NCBI GenBank assembly: GCA_013396755.1
Contig: VWZF01006664.1
Coordinates: forward strand, 97,070 to 161,069
DNA length: 64,000 nt
DNA from: Sclerurus mexicanus
Lineage: Eukaryota; Chordata; Aves; Passeriformes; Furnariidae
Direction: 5' to 3'
The notes under the pieces are model-generated. The model made no database searches. It saw only the letters and a program-made list of their open reading frames with translations, and had not been told where the DNA came from. Below are positions 37,795-50,000 of the stretch, piece by piece; the stretch's first letter is position 1; every line of letters starts with the position of its first letter. The translations under genes were made by a program, and so were the position numbers.

Positions 37795-38195
37795 TCGATC
37801 CCACAGAACAATTAAGGTTGGGAGGAACCCTGGGAGATCACCTGGTCCATCTGTTTCACTCCCACCAGGGTCAGCTGGGGCAGATTGCCTGGGATCGTGT
37901 CCAGTCAGGCTTTGAGGATCACCAGGGGTGGACGCTCTGGACAAGCTGTACCAGCGTTCAACCATTCTGACAGTGAAAAAAAGCTTTTTATTCTGTTTCA
38001 ACAGAATGTCATGTGTTTCAGTGTTGCCCACTGCCTCTTGTCCTGCCATGGACACCACTGAAAAGAACCTGGCTCCGTTCTCTTTAGTCTTCCCCCCACA
38101 CTGATAAAATCCACCTCCTGAGCCTTCTTCTCTCGATTTCCAGGTCTCTCAGCTTTATTAACAGGTGCTGCCATCCTTTAACCATCTTAAGCACG
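37795..38195 (-). mobile_element. CR1 LINE 3' fragment in minus orientation
   Basis: The + strand shows the reverse complement of a CR1 3' end: cacagaacaattaaggttgg, aggaaccctgggagatcacc, tggtccatctg, then a gggtggacgctctggacaag-like block and ccactgcctcttgtcctgcc. The minus strand keeps a decayed ORF2 C-terminal remnant with NKKLFFTVRMVERW. The right boundary is uncertain because similarity fades after about 38180. It lies between the two convergent genes. Confidence 0.85.
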
Positions 38196-40134
38196 TTCAG
38201 TATGTTAAATAATTTCTTTTCAATTGGCTCAAAGATCTGCACAGTTCCGTTCCCAGTTGTTGGCGTGGTTTAAAACAACCATCATTGCCGTGACCTTCGC
38301 TGGATCGCATGTTTGTTTCTTATTCTCTACTTTGATTTTAATTGCTTCTGCCAGGCAGCCGTCACCCTCAAGGAAACTCCCGGGGTGGCAGTCTGGTCAG
38401 GGCAAGGACTTCATTTACAGCTGAGGAACAAAGGTGCTGCTCAGCAGACTCTCACAATGCTTGCACCTATTTGAGCTGGGCCTGACAGGCACATGGGGGC
38501 TGTGTGAAACCAGGTGTTTTAAAAGCACTGCCTTCACAAAGGCTGCCACGTTCCCTTATGAATATATTTCTGCAAGGAGTAACAGGGGTTTGTCCAACTT
38601 AAGGGCCGCTCAGTTAATTTCCTAGCTTGGGCAAGTGTCTTGCCCAGGGAAAACAAGTCATTTGGATTCATCTCTCATTTAGAAATGGGAATGCATCCAG
38701 TTGTTTCCTGCCGTTTGCCTGCACCTTTCCTGCTTGTCAAAGAGAAATCATTTTCCTGCATGATTTTTGCCAAATTGGCAAGTCCCCTGTGGCAATCCTG
38801 TAACACCAGGAGCGATGGTATTACTTTGGAAGACACATCCCACGGGGCCAAATGCCTTGGGTTCATTTTAAGGAGCACCAATTGTACAGGGATATACTAG
38901 AAAACTGTAATTTCTTAACCAGTCTAGTGCCGTTTCCGTGACTTTGCTCTCCTAAAGGATATAGGAGCAAGCACCTTTGTTCAGTAAGTGGCTTTTGAGA
39001 GACGTTCTTTGCCTCTCTGCTTGGACTTGGTGCAGCAGCCAGAGCAGCCGGGTCTCAGAGGTGCTGCTGGAAGGTGGCAGAGGGGAAGGTGACAGCCCAG
39101 CGGCTCAGGAGAGCTCCCCGTGAGGATTAGTTAAAAGGCACCTGTGTGATTCAGTCTCTACACTGGCATTACAAATCAATTGAAGAGATGGGGAGCATTG
39201 ATTTCACGGCTTAGCTGTGATTCTGATTGCACAAGCAAGCAAAGATTCAATGGCATTAAGTTCTCTGTGTTTACAGGAAAAAAGATAATCCCTTCAAGTA
39301 GTTCCCTTTCCTCTCCTGATTTTGCAGTACCTGTTGTGGTCCTGACGTTCTGCTTCACTTTGACAAGTCCTGGCCTTTTCTTAGTTGAGATTTTTTTATC
39401 ACTCCCTTATGGACTTACATTTTTTTTTCTGTTTTATAAAGCTTCGAGGTTGTATTTTTATGGAACCAAAATATTTTACTTTAACAAAGCTTTGCAGTTG
39501 TCAGCTGCCTTATAGGAGGAACAACTAGTGAAATTAAGCAGTGCTAGAAGAGGAAATGCCTTTCCACAGAGGGGGAAATGGTTTTCTCACCCAGGATCTA
39601 GTTTATGCTCTGACTTTCCCCATGGGAAATCACATCAGGCACATAACACAGGACACTTTGGAGGGGATATTAAAAGTTCCCTGCTTCAGAGCAGAACATT
39701 ACAGCAAGGTTTGTTAAACCTGCATTAATGCTGATTTCTATCTGCTCCACCCCATCCTGGGTACAGCTGTCCTACATTGCACACAGTTCTTGGTATTTAA
39801 ATGCCATCCTTCCAACCTCACATCCTCAGGCAGGTCATTTCCCACTTGTCCAACATCTAAACTAACAATCCTAAATGTAATGGAAATGTATTTCTAGGTT
39901 TAGTACCCACCAAGAAAACCCCTGGAAGATTTATATGGATAATGTGACTGTATTTGTCAATTCCAGTGACGGCTTAATTCAACATCTGTAAATGCTGTGT
40001 TGTGAAGACCTCCACAGTGGAAATACATTGCTTTAGAGGGGAGAAGGTTATTCGTGCATTTTATTGCTGCACAAAGGGTTTCCCAAAGCATAAAGAACAA
40101 AAGACCCACCAGCTGTTCAGAAAACAAAATTTCA

Positions 40135-40140
40135 TTTATT
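40135..40140 (-). terminator. Candidate distal poly(A) signal for STK17A
   Basis: AATAAA on the minus strand is followed within 25 nt by a T-rich stretch (ttttgttttctg in gene direction), a reasonable downstream element. Use would give a 3' UTR of about 3.6 kb. Confidence 0.3.
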
Positions 40141-43100
40141 GTGAAGTTCCCGTGGCAGCAAACACCTTATCAGAAGTACAATGAACTGGCACTATTTCTT
40201 TAAAATGTTCAATCCTCCCCCAGGAACACTTGAAATACTCCAGAGAGATCTTAACTTGGTGCAAGGCCCCTCTCTCTCCCCATTCCCTGCGAGTTCCACC
40301 AGTGGAGAGCAGGCAGTGAATAAAAATGAATTTTTATTTGCATTTGTGACTTAACAGCTCTCACGAGTCACCTGGCAGATCATAAGCTGGGACAAGCTTG
40401 TATTTAGGGACCCACAAATTAAAAATGCGACAAATCACAATACAAATTCAGCTTTGGACAGAAAGTATTATTTTGCAGACCTCTGTAAAATCTCTAGCCT
40501 CTTCCTTAAAGAGGTGAATGTAGCAAGGAGAGACCAGGCTGTGCTTTCAGTGAGGCGTTTGCTGTTCATTCCAACAACTGCAAGGGAGGCCTCAGCCTGC
40601 ACCTTCCCCTCCTGCTGATGCAGTTCACAGGTCTCGCTCAGAACCTCAGACGTGACAGCTCTCCAGGAACACCCGCCCTTCCTTCCATTCCTTCAGCATC
40701 CTGCATCTGAGCAAACAACACCCGTGCCCCCAGCGGGTGCCCAGCCTGGAGAGCAGGACTGGGAGAGCAAGGGTCCAAAGAGCCGATTCCTTCTCCACAA
40801 CCTGCCCCTTGCCCACCAGCACGAGCAGCTTTTCCCAGATGACTACGTGTGCACACACAGCCCTCTGTGCTGTGGGAAAGCAGCTCTTCCACACAAACTG
40901 GCCATTTGTTCCCAGTCTCACTGGTTTCTTCACCAGTGAGAGCCTCTCAGGAGCAGGGACTGCAACAGTCCCTTCCTGCAGTGTGGGGTGAGAACACCTC
41001 GTTGCCAGCTGTGCCCACACTCACAGTGGAACAGGAACAGCTTCAAGTGTGTGGGACTGGCTGGTAGCCCTGGAGTTAAATGGCATGGAGAATTTTCCCT
41101 GTTAGAGGGTGAATCTAAGATGCCTTGTTTATAACTTACACAATTAAACTTTCACAACTTCATACAAATTCTTAGTGACGTTAAAAAACACCGTATAAAA
41201 CCACCTTAAGGCACAAAGCGTTAAACAGAAACGCAGCCCGCTGGAAATCTCAAAGCAGCCAATTCAAGAGAAGCTGGCCTTGTAATAAGTACATAGTTCA
41301 TGTATACATGTTAAGCTGCACTGTCATACATTAAAACCAGTATATATAGGACAAACTGTATACTGCTCTGCACCGACTCTTTTCCATTAGTACCAGCCCC
41401 CATGTGAGACAGATCTGTGGCTACGAGGAGGAATTGAAACCGGCACACATCCCTCAAATGACTTGCTGTGAGCAACCATGAGTTATTAAACACGTACGTA
41501 TGCAGACATACAGGCAAGGTTGTTTTGCAGGGGTGGGCTGTGAACGTGCTTCAGCCTCACTGCTGTGCTCAGCTTTGTGAAGGAAGGACCTACAGGTGTA
41601 GGGGAAACTAAAAAGCAACAATGGCAGCGATGGAAGCTGGGAGTTGTAATCTTGCACAGAAGAATTTCATGGGTCAATGTCCCCTCACCCCCCCAGAGAC
41701 ACCCACACAACACAGACACTCTGTGGGCTCTAAGGTCCGTGTTGAACTCCTGCTGATGGCCAGCCAGAGCCATCCAGCCACTGCCTCACTTCTCCAGAGC
41801 ATGAAAGGCATCTCTGCATTACAGTATAAAACACATCCAGACTCAGTTCTGAGCACTGCTGGGTGTTTTCTTACATGAAGGTCTTCAAGGAGTGAGAAGC
41901 TGCCCTACCTATGTGAGTACTCAATATGTAATTCCATAGGGGAAGAAGCCTGATAGAGCAGTGCAATTTTTCTGATGTGGCTTGAAATGAAGGCAACCTG
42001 ACCTCTGGCAATGAAGCCTCATGGAAAAACACTCCTTGTTCCACTCAGAGTCACACGGGGTTTGGTTCAGCTTTCTTCTGGACTAGAGCTTTTCCCTCAC
42101 CTTTCCAGCCACGCTGCTCAGATCCCCCCAGTACTGCTGGCCTTATTCATTTAACTCTTAACTCTCAGCACAGAGCCCTGAACTCCTGCTCACTAAACAG
42201 GGAAAGAACATTGGAAATTAGGAAGTTCTGTAGCAACACGGAAAAAAGGGAAAAACTACCTTAAGGGTTTCTATTCGTTGTTTTATAGCAAGAAAACTTT
42301 TGTCAGAGTTTATTATAAAGGAACAGCGTAAGGAAACCAAATAAATAGTCGAATAGTTAACAGTATGCAATATAATAGCACTAAACTTCAATTACATAAA
42401 AATTAAACTTTGGAACAGCATCAATAGGAAAGGTTTCTTAGAAAACTAGGACTCAGTCCAAGGTCCTCAGATCTGTACGTTGCAAAACCCACTCAGTTTT
42501 GATGCCCAGTTGGTCCCAGCTTTGTCCTCGGAGGGACTGCGTCCACTGAGAACTCTAACCCATCCGTGCTGCTCCCTGATCCCCCCTGTCCCCCCATAAA
42601 GCACGCGGCTTTGCAGGGGTCCAGGGGGGGATCAGCAAGCAGGAGGCATGAGCTGTGCTTTGTTGTTTCAGAGGAAGTGGTATCTTCCTCATCTGATAGC
42701 TATATTGAATATGGTGATGCAATTTAGCCTAAGGATGCTTCTTTCTTCCTTAAAGCAGCAGCTAGAGGAACAGAAAGAAGGCAGGAACGACCTCATGCTC
42801 CCAGTAAAGAAACCCCAGCCACGTTCTGGAGCAGGTCGAATCAAGGGCTAATTAGCTAAACAAACTGTGTAATCTAACACGGTGAAGTCAGTGGAGACAA
42901 CTTCAGTAACTTCAGGGGAGCTCCATCAGACCCTGCTGGTCTTTTCCCCTCACCAGCACTGTGCAGCCACACGGAGCAGGGTTCTGTGGCACAGGAAGGG
43001 GAGGGAACCTTCTCTGCTGGCTCCGGAGTGACTGACTTCACCACAGCCATCACCCTCAGGAGCAGCATTTCCCTGTGCTCCCAGAGCAAGAGGGATCTCC

Positions 43101-43640
43101 AACACGGATTTCTTTACCTGGGAGACACCTGCACCTCTTCCTAGAGAAGAGCAGCCTGCTGTTTGGCTACACATCAGTTGAGTCTGGGTCTGTGCTTACA
43201 TCTCCCTGATGCAAACAAAGAAACATACAGATTTCAAACTCATGTGTGTATGTCGATCAAATTCTCCTCACACCAGTTTTAGATCAGCAGAGAGTTCCAC
43301 TAAAGTCAGGAGTGCCAAGAGGCATTTGAGGAAAACCCAGCATTATATATTTGCATTAAATGCCAAAACATATCCTAAAATACTCCTCTTAACATCTGTC
43401 ACTGAAACACTTCCAGTGTCAACTTCTCGAGAACACTGGAACAATTAACAAAAACGCTGTTATCAAGCAACAACAACAACAAAAACCCCCCAGAAATAAA
43501 AATTACAAACAAAAATAAGCTTATAATCTTGTTAAACTCCTTTCAGCCACTTGAAATCTTGTTTATCTGTTCCATGAAAATAAGAGCTTGGCACATTCTC
43601 CTTGTATGCCATTTATCAACACTTTCTTTTATCTAGAACA

Positions 43641-43646
43641 TTTATT
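43641..43646 (-). terminator. Candidate proximal poly(A) signal for STK17A
   Basis: tttatt on the + strand reads AATAAA on the minus strand, the first canonical hexamer downstream of the stop codon. Use would give a very short 3' UTR, so it may be a minor site. Confidence 0.35.
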
Positions 43647-43731
43647 GCATATCAGAAATTCACCTGGCTAAGATATTTTTGTTTAGTAGAAAACGCTGCC
43701 TTCCAGTTATAGCTATGAAGCTCCACACAGT

Positions 43732-44065
43732 TCAGTAAATGAATTCTCCTGGTATTTCCTGCAGTAATGGTTCCTCAAATTTAAATCGTTTGGAAATGGC
43801 TTTCTGCTCAGTTACTTTTTCTTTTTCTGACTGCCTACATTGTCCCAGTGTGTATGAAGCCACTACAATTAGTTCTTCTGTCACTATTGATTCTTCCTCT
43901 TCGGTCTTCTCAGCATCCACTGATTGTTCAGAGGCAGAATCTGCCTCTTTCTGGATGGCATCACTTGGCTCCCCTCCTGTGCTCTTATTCCAGGCCCTGC
44001 AAGCAGGATCATCACTTTGTTCCAACCATGGATGCTGAAGACATTCTTCTGCAGTTGCCCGGTCC
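43732..44065 (-). CDS. STK17A: STK17A last exon (C-lobe end, C-terminal tail, stop)
   Basis: Acceptor ctctgcag precedes the exon. It encodes DRATAEECLQHPWLEQ, the closing kinase helix with the conserved HPW, then an acidic Ser/Glu-rich linker of about 50 residues, then SIVTEELIVVASYTLGQCRQ and the basic/hydrophobic tail ending GEFIY. The stop codon is at 43734-43732. The linker is the least conserved part of the family; the tail after it is strongly conserved. Confidence 0.96.
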
Positions 44066-47000
44066 CTGCAGAGGGAAGAAAGCATTAAAAGAAATGTCCA
44101 AATGAACGCAAAATGCAGCCCCTTGCAGAAGAGATCCCTGCAGATTATTCCCAGGATATGACTGTATTAAATGCAGACTGATAGGATGGGGAAAAAAGCG
44201 AGCATGGACAGCTGTCTTTCACCAAAAGAGACCAACAGCAGCCCAAGAAGATGAGCTGCTAGCTTTTAAAATAAAGGAGTTCATGGATCCCTCAAATAAA
44301 GGAGTTCATGGATGCCTAAACAGAAGTGGTGAAGCTGCACAGAAAACACCTTTTCTGCTCAGAGCCCTGGAATTTCCACCTTGCTGCCCATTGAGAAAAG
44401 CGTCCAAAGGGACCAGAGAAGAGCAAGGCACTCTACCAACCAAAATTAAGGACTCAAAGCCCAGTTCATGTGAAAGACTTCAGCACAGAAGTCTACCTGC
44501 AAGCAGAGTCAGTACACTGCATGCACCAGACGCTGCAGTTCATACAGTTTTCTGAAACTAAAGGGAGCGTTAGTTACCAACGCTCAGACACCTTCGTAAT
44601 ACACAAGCCTGGAGGGAAATGGAGGAATTCTCTTTTCATACACATAAAAAGTAACAGCACAATGAAATCAGAATTCCCTGATACTTAAAAATGAAAACAC
44701 TAGCACTTGCTCAATTTGAAATTAATTCAGCCTGACGTATTAGCATATCCAACTGTGTGTTTTACTTACTCGGGTTTCTTAACCAGCAGAGTTTTGATGA
44801 AATCCACAGCAGACTCTGATACGAGGTCAAAGTCCTCTCCAGAGTAACTTACGTTCATTTGAGATATATTTAAGAATGTTTCTTGTTTATCATCCCCTAA
44901 GAAGGGCGATATCCCTGTTAGCATAACATATGCCAGTACTCCAATGCTCCTAAATTTCAGGTAGAAAACAGAAAAGCAGTTTTTTAGTTTGCCTTTTTAA
45001 TAAAAAACCCCAAACCACAACCCTTTTCAATAACGTTATGATGACCATTAATTTGTTCAACTTACCACATGTCAGTTGCTGTACTGATTGGGTCATAACT
45101 CAGAATTTCAGGAGCTATTGAGGGGGGGAAAAGTGGTTTTGTCATATGCAGACTTTATAATTATATAGTGTAATAACAGGCATGTGGTAAAATTTAAGGT
45201 AAGCCATTTGAAGCATGCCAGTCTTTTGAAACTAAGATATTTCTGTTCAAGTTAAGTGATTTCTATCATTCACTGTTTTTAAATATAAAAAGTGTTTTCC
45301 TTTTATTGTCTCTTCAGAAGCCAGGCCAGTCTCCTTCCCAACTAAGGAATCTGTATACACATTTCTTACAGAAAAACCAGAAATATCCACCATTCCATAT
45401 TCCAGCACTGTAACCCATAACCACGAAGATACACCACACCACTTCAGGGTATTTTTACTTTCCAGACCTGGAGGGGCTTGGGCGTTTTAAAAAGGAAATA
45501 AAACGGATACAGACCTCCACAGGCTAAAATATTACATTCAGAGGCTGATTATTTGAATTTAACCTTTTAATCCAAGTAATACTTATTATCAGTGCTGGTA
45601 AGAATGCTCTGAAGTGTGCACACAAGCACACAATCATGGTTCATTCGACTGGCAAGCCTTGCCAGTCCTCCCTTTTACAGCAGTACCATGTCCAGGTGGT
45701 AACTTGCTCTCGTGGCAGGTGACTGCACAGCCAGGCTGGCATCTTCAGACTGAGGTGGTTTCTCTTTCCACTGCCCAGAAGCCTGGGCTGCACATCACTC
45801 CTGCAGTAGCAACTTACCTACGTATTCTGGGGTTCCCATAATCTCTCTTAGCTCCTCACTGCTCTTCATTATTCTGGAAAGGCCAAAATCCACTATCTTA
45901 ATGTCTCCCAGAGGGGACTTCCTGGTTAGCAGAATATTTTGGGGCTGAAAAGTAAAAGCAGGAGACTTTCAGGATCACCTGAATCTAACGTCTATGGCAT
46001 CATATTGCATCATTATTTCAGACCATGAGTAGCACAACGCCTTCCACAGCAAGCACGATACCCAGGATCATTTATGTATTTCCCCCAAGGTGATCTTGAA
46101 GAGACACGTAGGCTAAAAGGAGTGGCAGGATTTTCTGTTTGGAACTGAGGATCAAACCTTTATTAGCTTAGAAGACATACAGAATACATGCCAGTAGCTG
46201 TCATTTAACAGCAGCATATAAGTACCTCCACATTTGTACCTTTAGTCCTTTGCATCACCTTTTTAAATCCCCTTCCCTCCTTACGTTCTTCCAACAGATG
46301 GTGTAAAATACCTCTCATTGAAGGGTGTCCAAAAACACCCAATCATTTTAAAAACCCTGAACACACAGAACTATTTTGACTGCACCTGTTTAAAGAACGT
46401 CTGTTGCAACCAGCCTCAATCCTGTTCAAAGGACAAACAACTGTATTACAGAACCCTAACTGAAGAACAGTTCAAAAAAATATAGCAGCCTGAAAAACAG
46501 GTTTTTAAGAGCATCACCTTTGGATAAACTTGTTTGTGCTGACGTCACTAGATCTTGGCTGTCTTCCTTCAAAGCACCTTTGTGGTCATTAAGAAGTTCC
46601 TTGCTATTTTAAATTCTAGCTCAATTAAAAAAATCATCTGAAAACTAACTTTAGCCAACAGGTCTTAAGATACTTTGCAACTGAAGCATATCCTTGCTTA
46701 AAACACCCCCCAAACTAAACAAAAAGCAATTGGTGCGACCTTCCGTGCCCCCAGGCCGGTGATGGCGCTGGGTTTATCATTAACCTCTCCCAGTGGTAAC
46801 ACACCTGCCAGGGCACTCCTGCCCCTGCTGAGCAGAGTGCCCTGCAGAGAAGCCTCTCCTGGGTGCCCGGCCCGGCTGGCACCACCAGGGTGGCTGAGAA
46901 GGGAGTCGGGACAGCAGAGCAGCCCCTGGCTGATAACCCGCTGGAGAAGGGCTCACTGGTAACACCAGCACTTACACTTCCTCCCTGATCACTGCTCCCT

Positions 47001-50000
47001 CCTCCGGACCACAAGTCCCTCGGGAAGGCACATGGACAGCCTGGCTTTGGGACACACAAATAAACCTGGGCAAGAGCATTTTAAACAGCCTGGCCCAGCT
47101 CTCCTCACTGCAAGACCTGAATTAAGCCCAGTTCTTTGATTCCCGCGGCTAAACCGTGGTATTTCAAACTAACTCCATGACGTTGTCAATCTATTTGCTG
47201 TTTGTAAACCTGCATATTGAGAACAGCTCTTTGTTTTTTCTTTACAAACCGGGCCCTGGTGGCCATACAAAGGCTTTTGGAGCTGCACATCACCATGTGC
47301 TTTATAGTTCACATTTGTTACTCTCTATTTGCATAAGAAAAGCAAACATCCAAAAAAGCTGACCATGCCTCCCTCATTAACCTCTCAGATGTTCTTCCCA
47401 GTGAGAAATTTAGTTACATTCTGAAGAGGCAAATTAAAAGCATGAGAAAAGTATTTGTTCTCTACATTAAAATGAGGCAAAGGTTTTAATGGAAAAGTTC
47501 TGTGAAATCCTTCAGCCTTGTATTTTAATATTTTAGTAGATAGTTGCCAGAAGTAGTTTTTATTGTCTTAAAAAAATAATAAACTTATGAATTCAGTCAT
47601 AACTCTAAATCAATTCATAATGAGACACCAATAGTTTTCTTATTTTAAGGGATCATTGTGGGTTTCATGTGAAAGCAAGAAACCTTGAAGAGGCCATAGC
47701 TTTGAACTTAGCATAGTTTCCAGCTGGACACCATCACTCTAGAACTTTCAGAAAAGGAAGATCATTTCCTCACATCTGGAATGCTGTTTCTTTCCTGTTT
47801 TTGCTCTGCTAGAATATGTCCAGGTTTGCCTAATGCCAGTCAGCTCACAGAGGCACAAAGAAGTAGGCTGGAGGCTCTCCTGGTGGGCATTCTAAGAAGG
47901 GCCTTTCACTGTTACCCTCGAGAACTTAATGAAATGGCTGATGAAACCCAGCAAATGTCAACATTTAAACCCTCCCCATCCACTGCAGTAAGGCTTAAAT
48001 GTTCCAGTATAGATCCTCTAATTTCTCCTTGGTTTAGTTCGGCTTCAAGAAGATACGTAAGGACTGAGGACACAAAATAAAGGTCAGGTTTTTAAACTAA
48101 TCAATGCCTCACCTTTACCTAACTTCAGTAATGTTGCAAGATATCTAATTTCATAATACTCTAAAAATCACATCCCTAGAAGAAAAGACAGGAATTATTC
48201 AAGAAAAAAATGAGCAGAAACAGGAAAGACAGACTAGCTGAGATACCCCAACCGCATATCAACAGCTTTGCTCTAAGTGCTGTAAAAGTATGAACTTCAA
48301 ATTGAAGGTTTTTTTTTTTTGCTTTGAAAATTTACTATTTCCATTTTTTAACTCTTGCCTTAGTTTACTGGATGTTCCTTTAGTCAAGGAATAACTGCAC
48401 ATCTATTAATACTACACCTCTGTGCAATAAGCGTTTCACCTTAATCCACCTGGAAAACTCAGCTGAGAAAATGAGTCAGTGTCGGGACTCTAAGAGGCCA
48501 CTCTTGTAATTGCAGCAGTTTCTTCCTTAGTGTGGGTGTAAAATGACCCCCAGAGCAACCCGCAGTGGTGACTTTGTGAGGTGTCCTGTCTGGACGCAGT
48601 GCAGGAGGAGGAAGGGAGAAGCTCCTGCTGGATGGCCACAGTGCTGCTTGGAGCAGCCGTTCTCCAGGGCCCTGGGCTCTCAGCCTGTCTCTGCCATGGG
48701 CAGCAGGCAGCCAGTCCTTCCTCGGCCCCCACGCCTTCCTAAATTCCCTGCCATTCCCAACGGCTTGCAGCTTTCACCAAACACCAAGTCAAGAGCAAGG
48801 CAAACAGCGAATGAGAGCACAGAGAACGGAGTCTTCCCTTACTCTGCAGCTTTTACGTGCCATTAAGAGGAGATGAAAGACTCCTGACTGCGATCTATGC
48901 ACACCCTGCAAATTAAATGGCATTAACACAATACTGACAAGTGATACTTCATTTGCACTCGGTAGAGTTATATTTGCTCTTTCTCCAAGTCAAAACTGCA
49001 CTACATAATTATATTTTGCTATTAAAAGCAAGCCGTATTTCAGCCATCTTTCAGTAAAATCATGCTTTTGGAAGGAAATGACCAGGTGGCAAGGTGTAAC
49101 AATCAATCCGTGTTTGCAAGTCATGGTTTTTAATCCTACAGTGTCCATCATCTTTATTTGTCAGCACTGAAGACTGCCCTAAACCTCATTTGCAGAAGTT
49201 CTATTTATCATGAAAGACATCACACTGCAATGAGGACTCTATTAAGATGCACATTTGGAACCACACTGCAGTGATGTAGAAACGTGTTAACCTCAATGAG
49301 CAGCCAATTTGCTCTGCTAATGAACTTCTCTAAGGCAGCAAAGCAGTGATGGGTCTCAGAGAGAACTGCTATGCTCCCTTTTATAACACAAGCTTTCTGA
49401 CCAGCTGGACAGTTTGTGGGTAAGCTTTTCATGAACTTTGAAGGAGATGTCTGTTCAAAACCTGTAATCAACACCCCAAGTCTACTTTTGCCAGTAAGTT
49501 CTGTAGTCATTAAAAACACATTTCCCATTACAGATATGCAGCTGGTGGTACTAGGGAACACCACAGCTTTAACTACAAACACATATGAACATATGCTGTC
49601 TACAAAAGGTGTTTCAAACACTTTGCTTCAAGAAAATTCAATGGCCAACCATTTAGAGACACTGAGTCTTTTGTTTAAGCACACTAGAACTTTAAGGAAT
49701 TCTAACTACTCATTTTTAGTCTTTCCAAACACTCTCACACCACTTGCTAAAAATCTTCCATCAATTATTTCAGTACAGTTATTATTATTCTGTGTGTATG
49801 ACTCATAAAGGATTCAGCACATAATTTGAATAAATGGTTGGAAAACAAGGCAGGTGACGTATTTGGGTGCAAGTAAGACTCATCATCTGCTTTAGCTGAT
49901 GAATGGTGGATGAGGTGCTAAGAGATATATCAAGTATGTATAGATTGGTACTGGGATCTACTGGTAGCTTTGTAATACTGCGAAAATACAACCAAGCAGG

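Larger units (their letters stand above)
35251..40119. other. Sequence between the convergent genes
   Basis: Holds an A/C-rich tract and the minus-oriented CR1 fragment. No coding or RNA gene recognised. The right part may be transcribed as STK17A 3' UTR or readthrough. Confidence 0.6.
40120..43731 (-). other. STK17A: Probable STK17A 3' UTR and flanking sequence
   Basis: No coding sequence was recognised downstream of the STK17A stop. Reading in gene direction, the first AATAAA is at 43646-43641, about 86 nt past the stop. Others occur at about 42314-42309 and 40140-40135. The true 3' end cannot be chosen from sequence; vertebrate STK17A UTRs are commonly over 1 kb, so a distal site is plausible. 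Confidence 0.4.

Noticed and set aside
47781..48080. 99-codon + strand frame with a leucine/arginine-rich middle
   Set aside because: Antisense within STK17A intron 3, with no recognised family and no splice context; chance is likelier.
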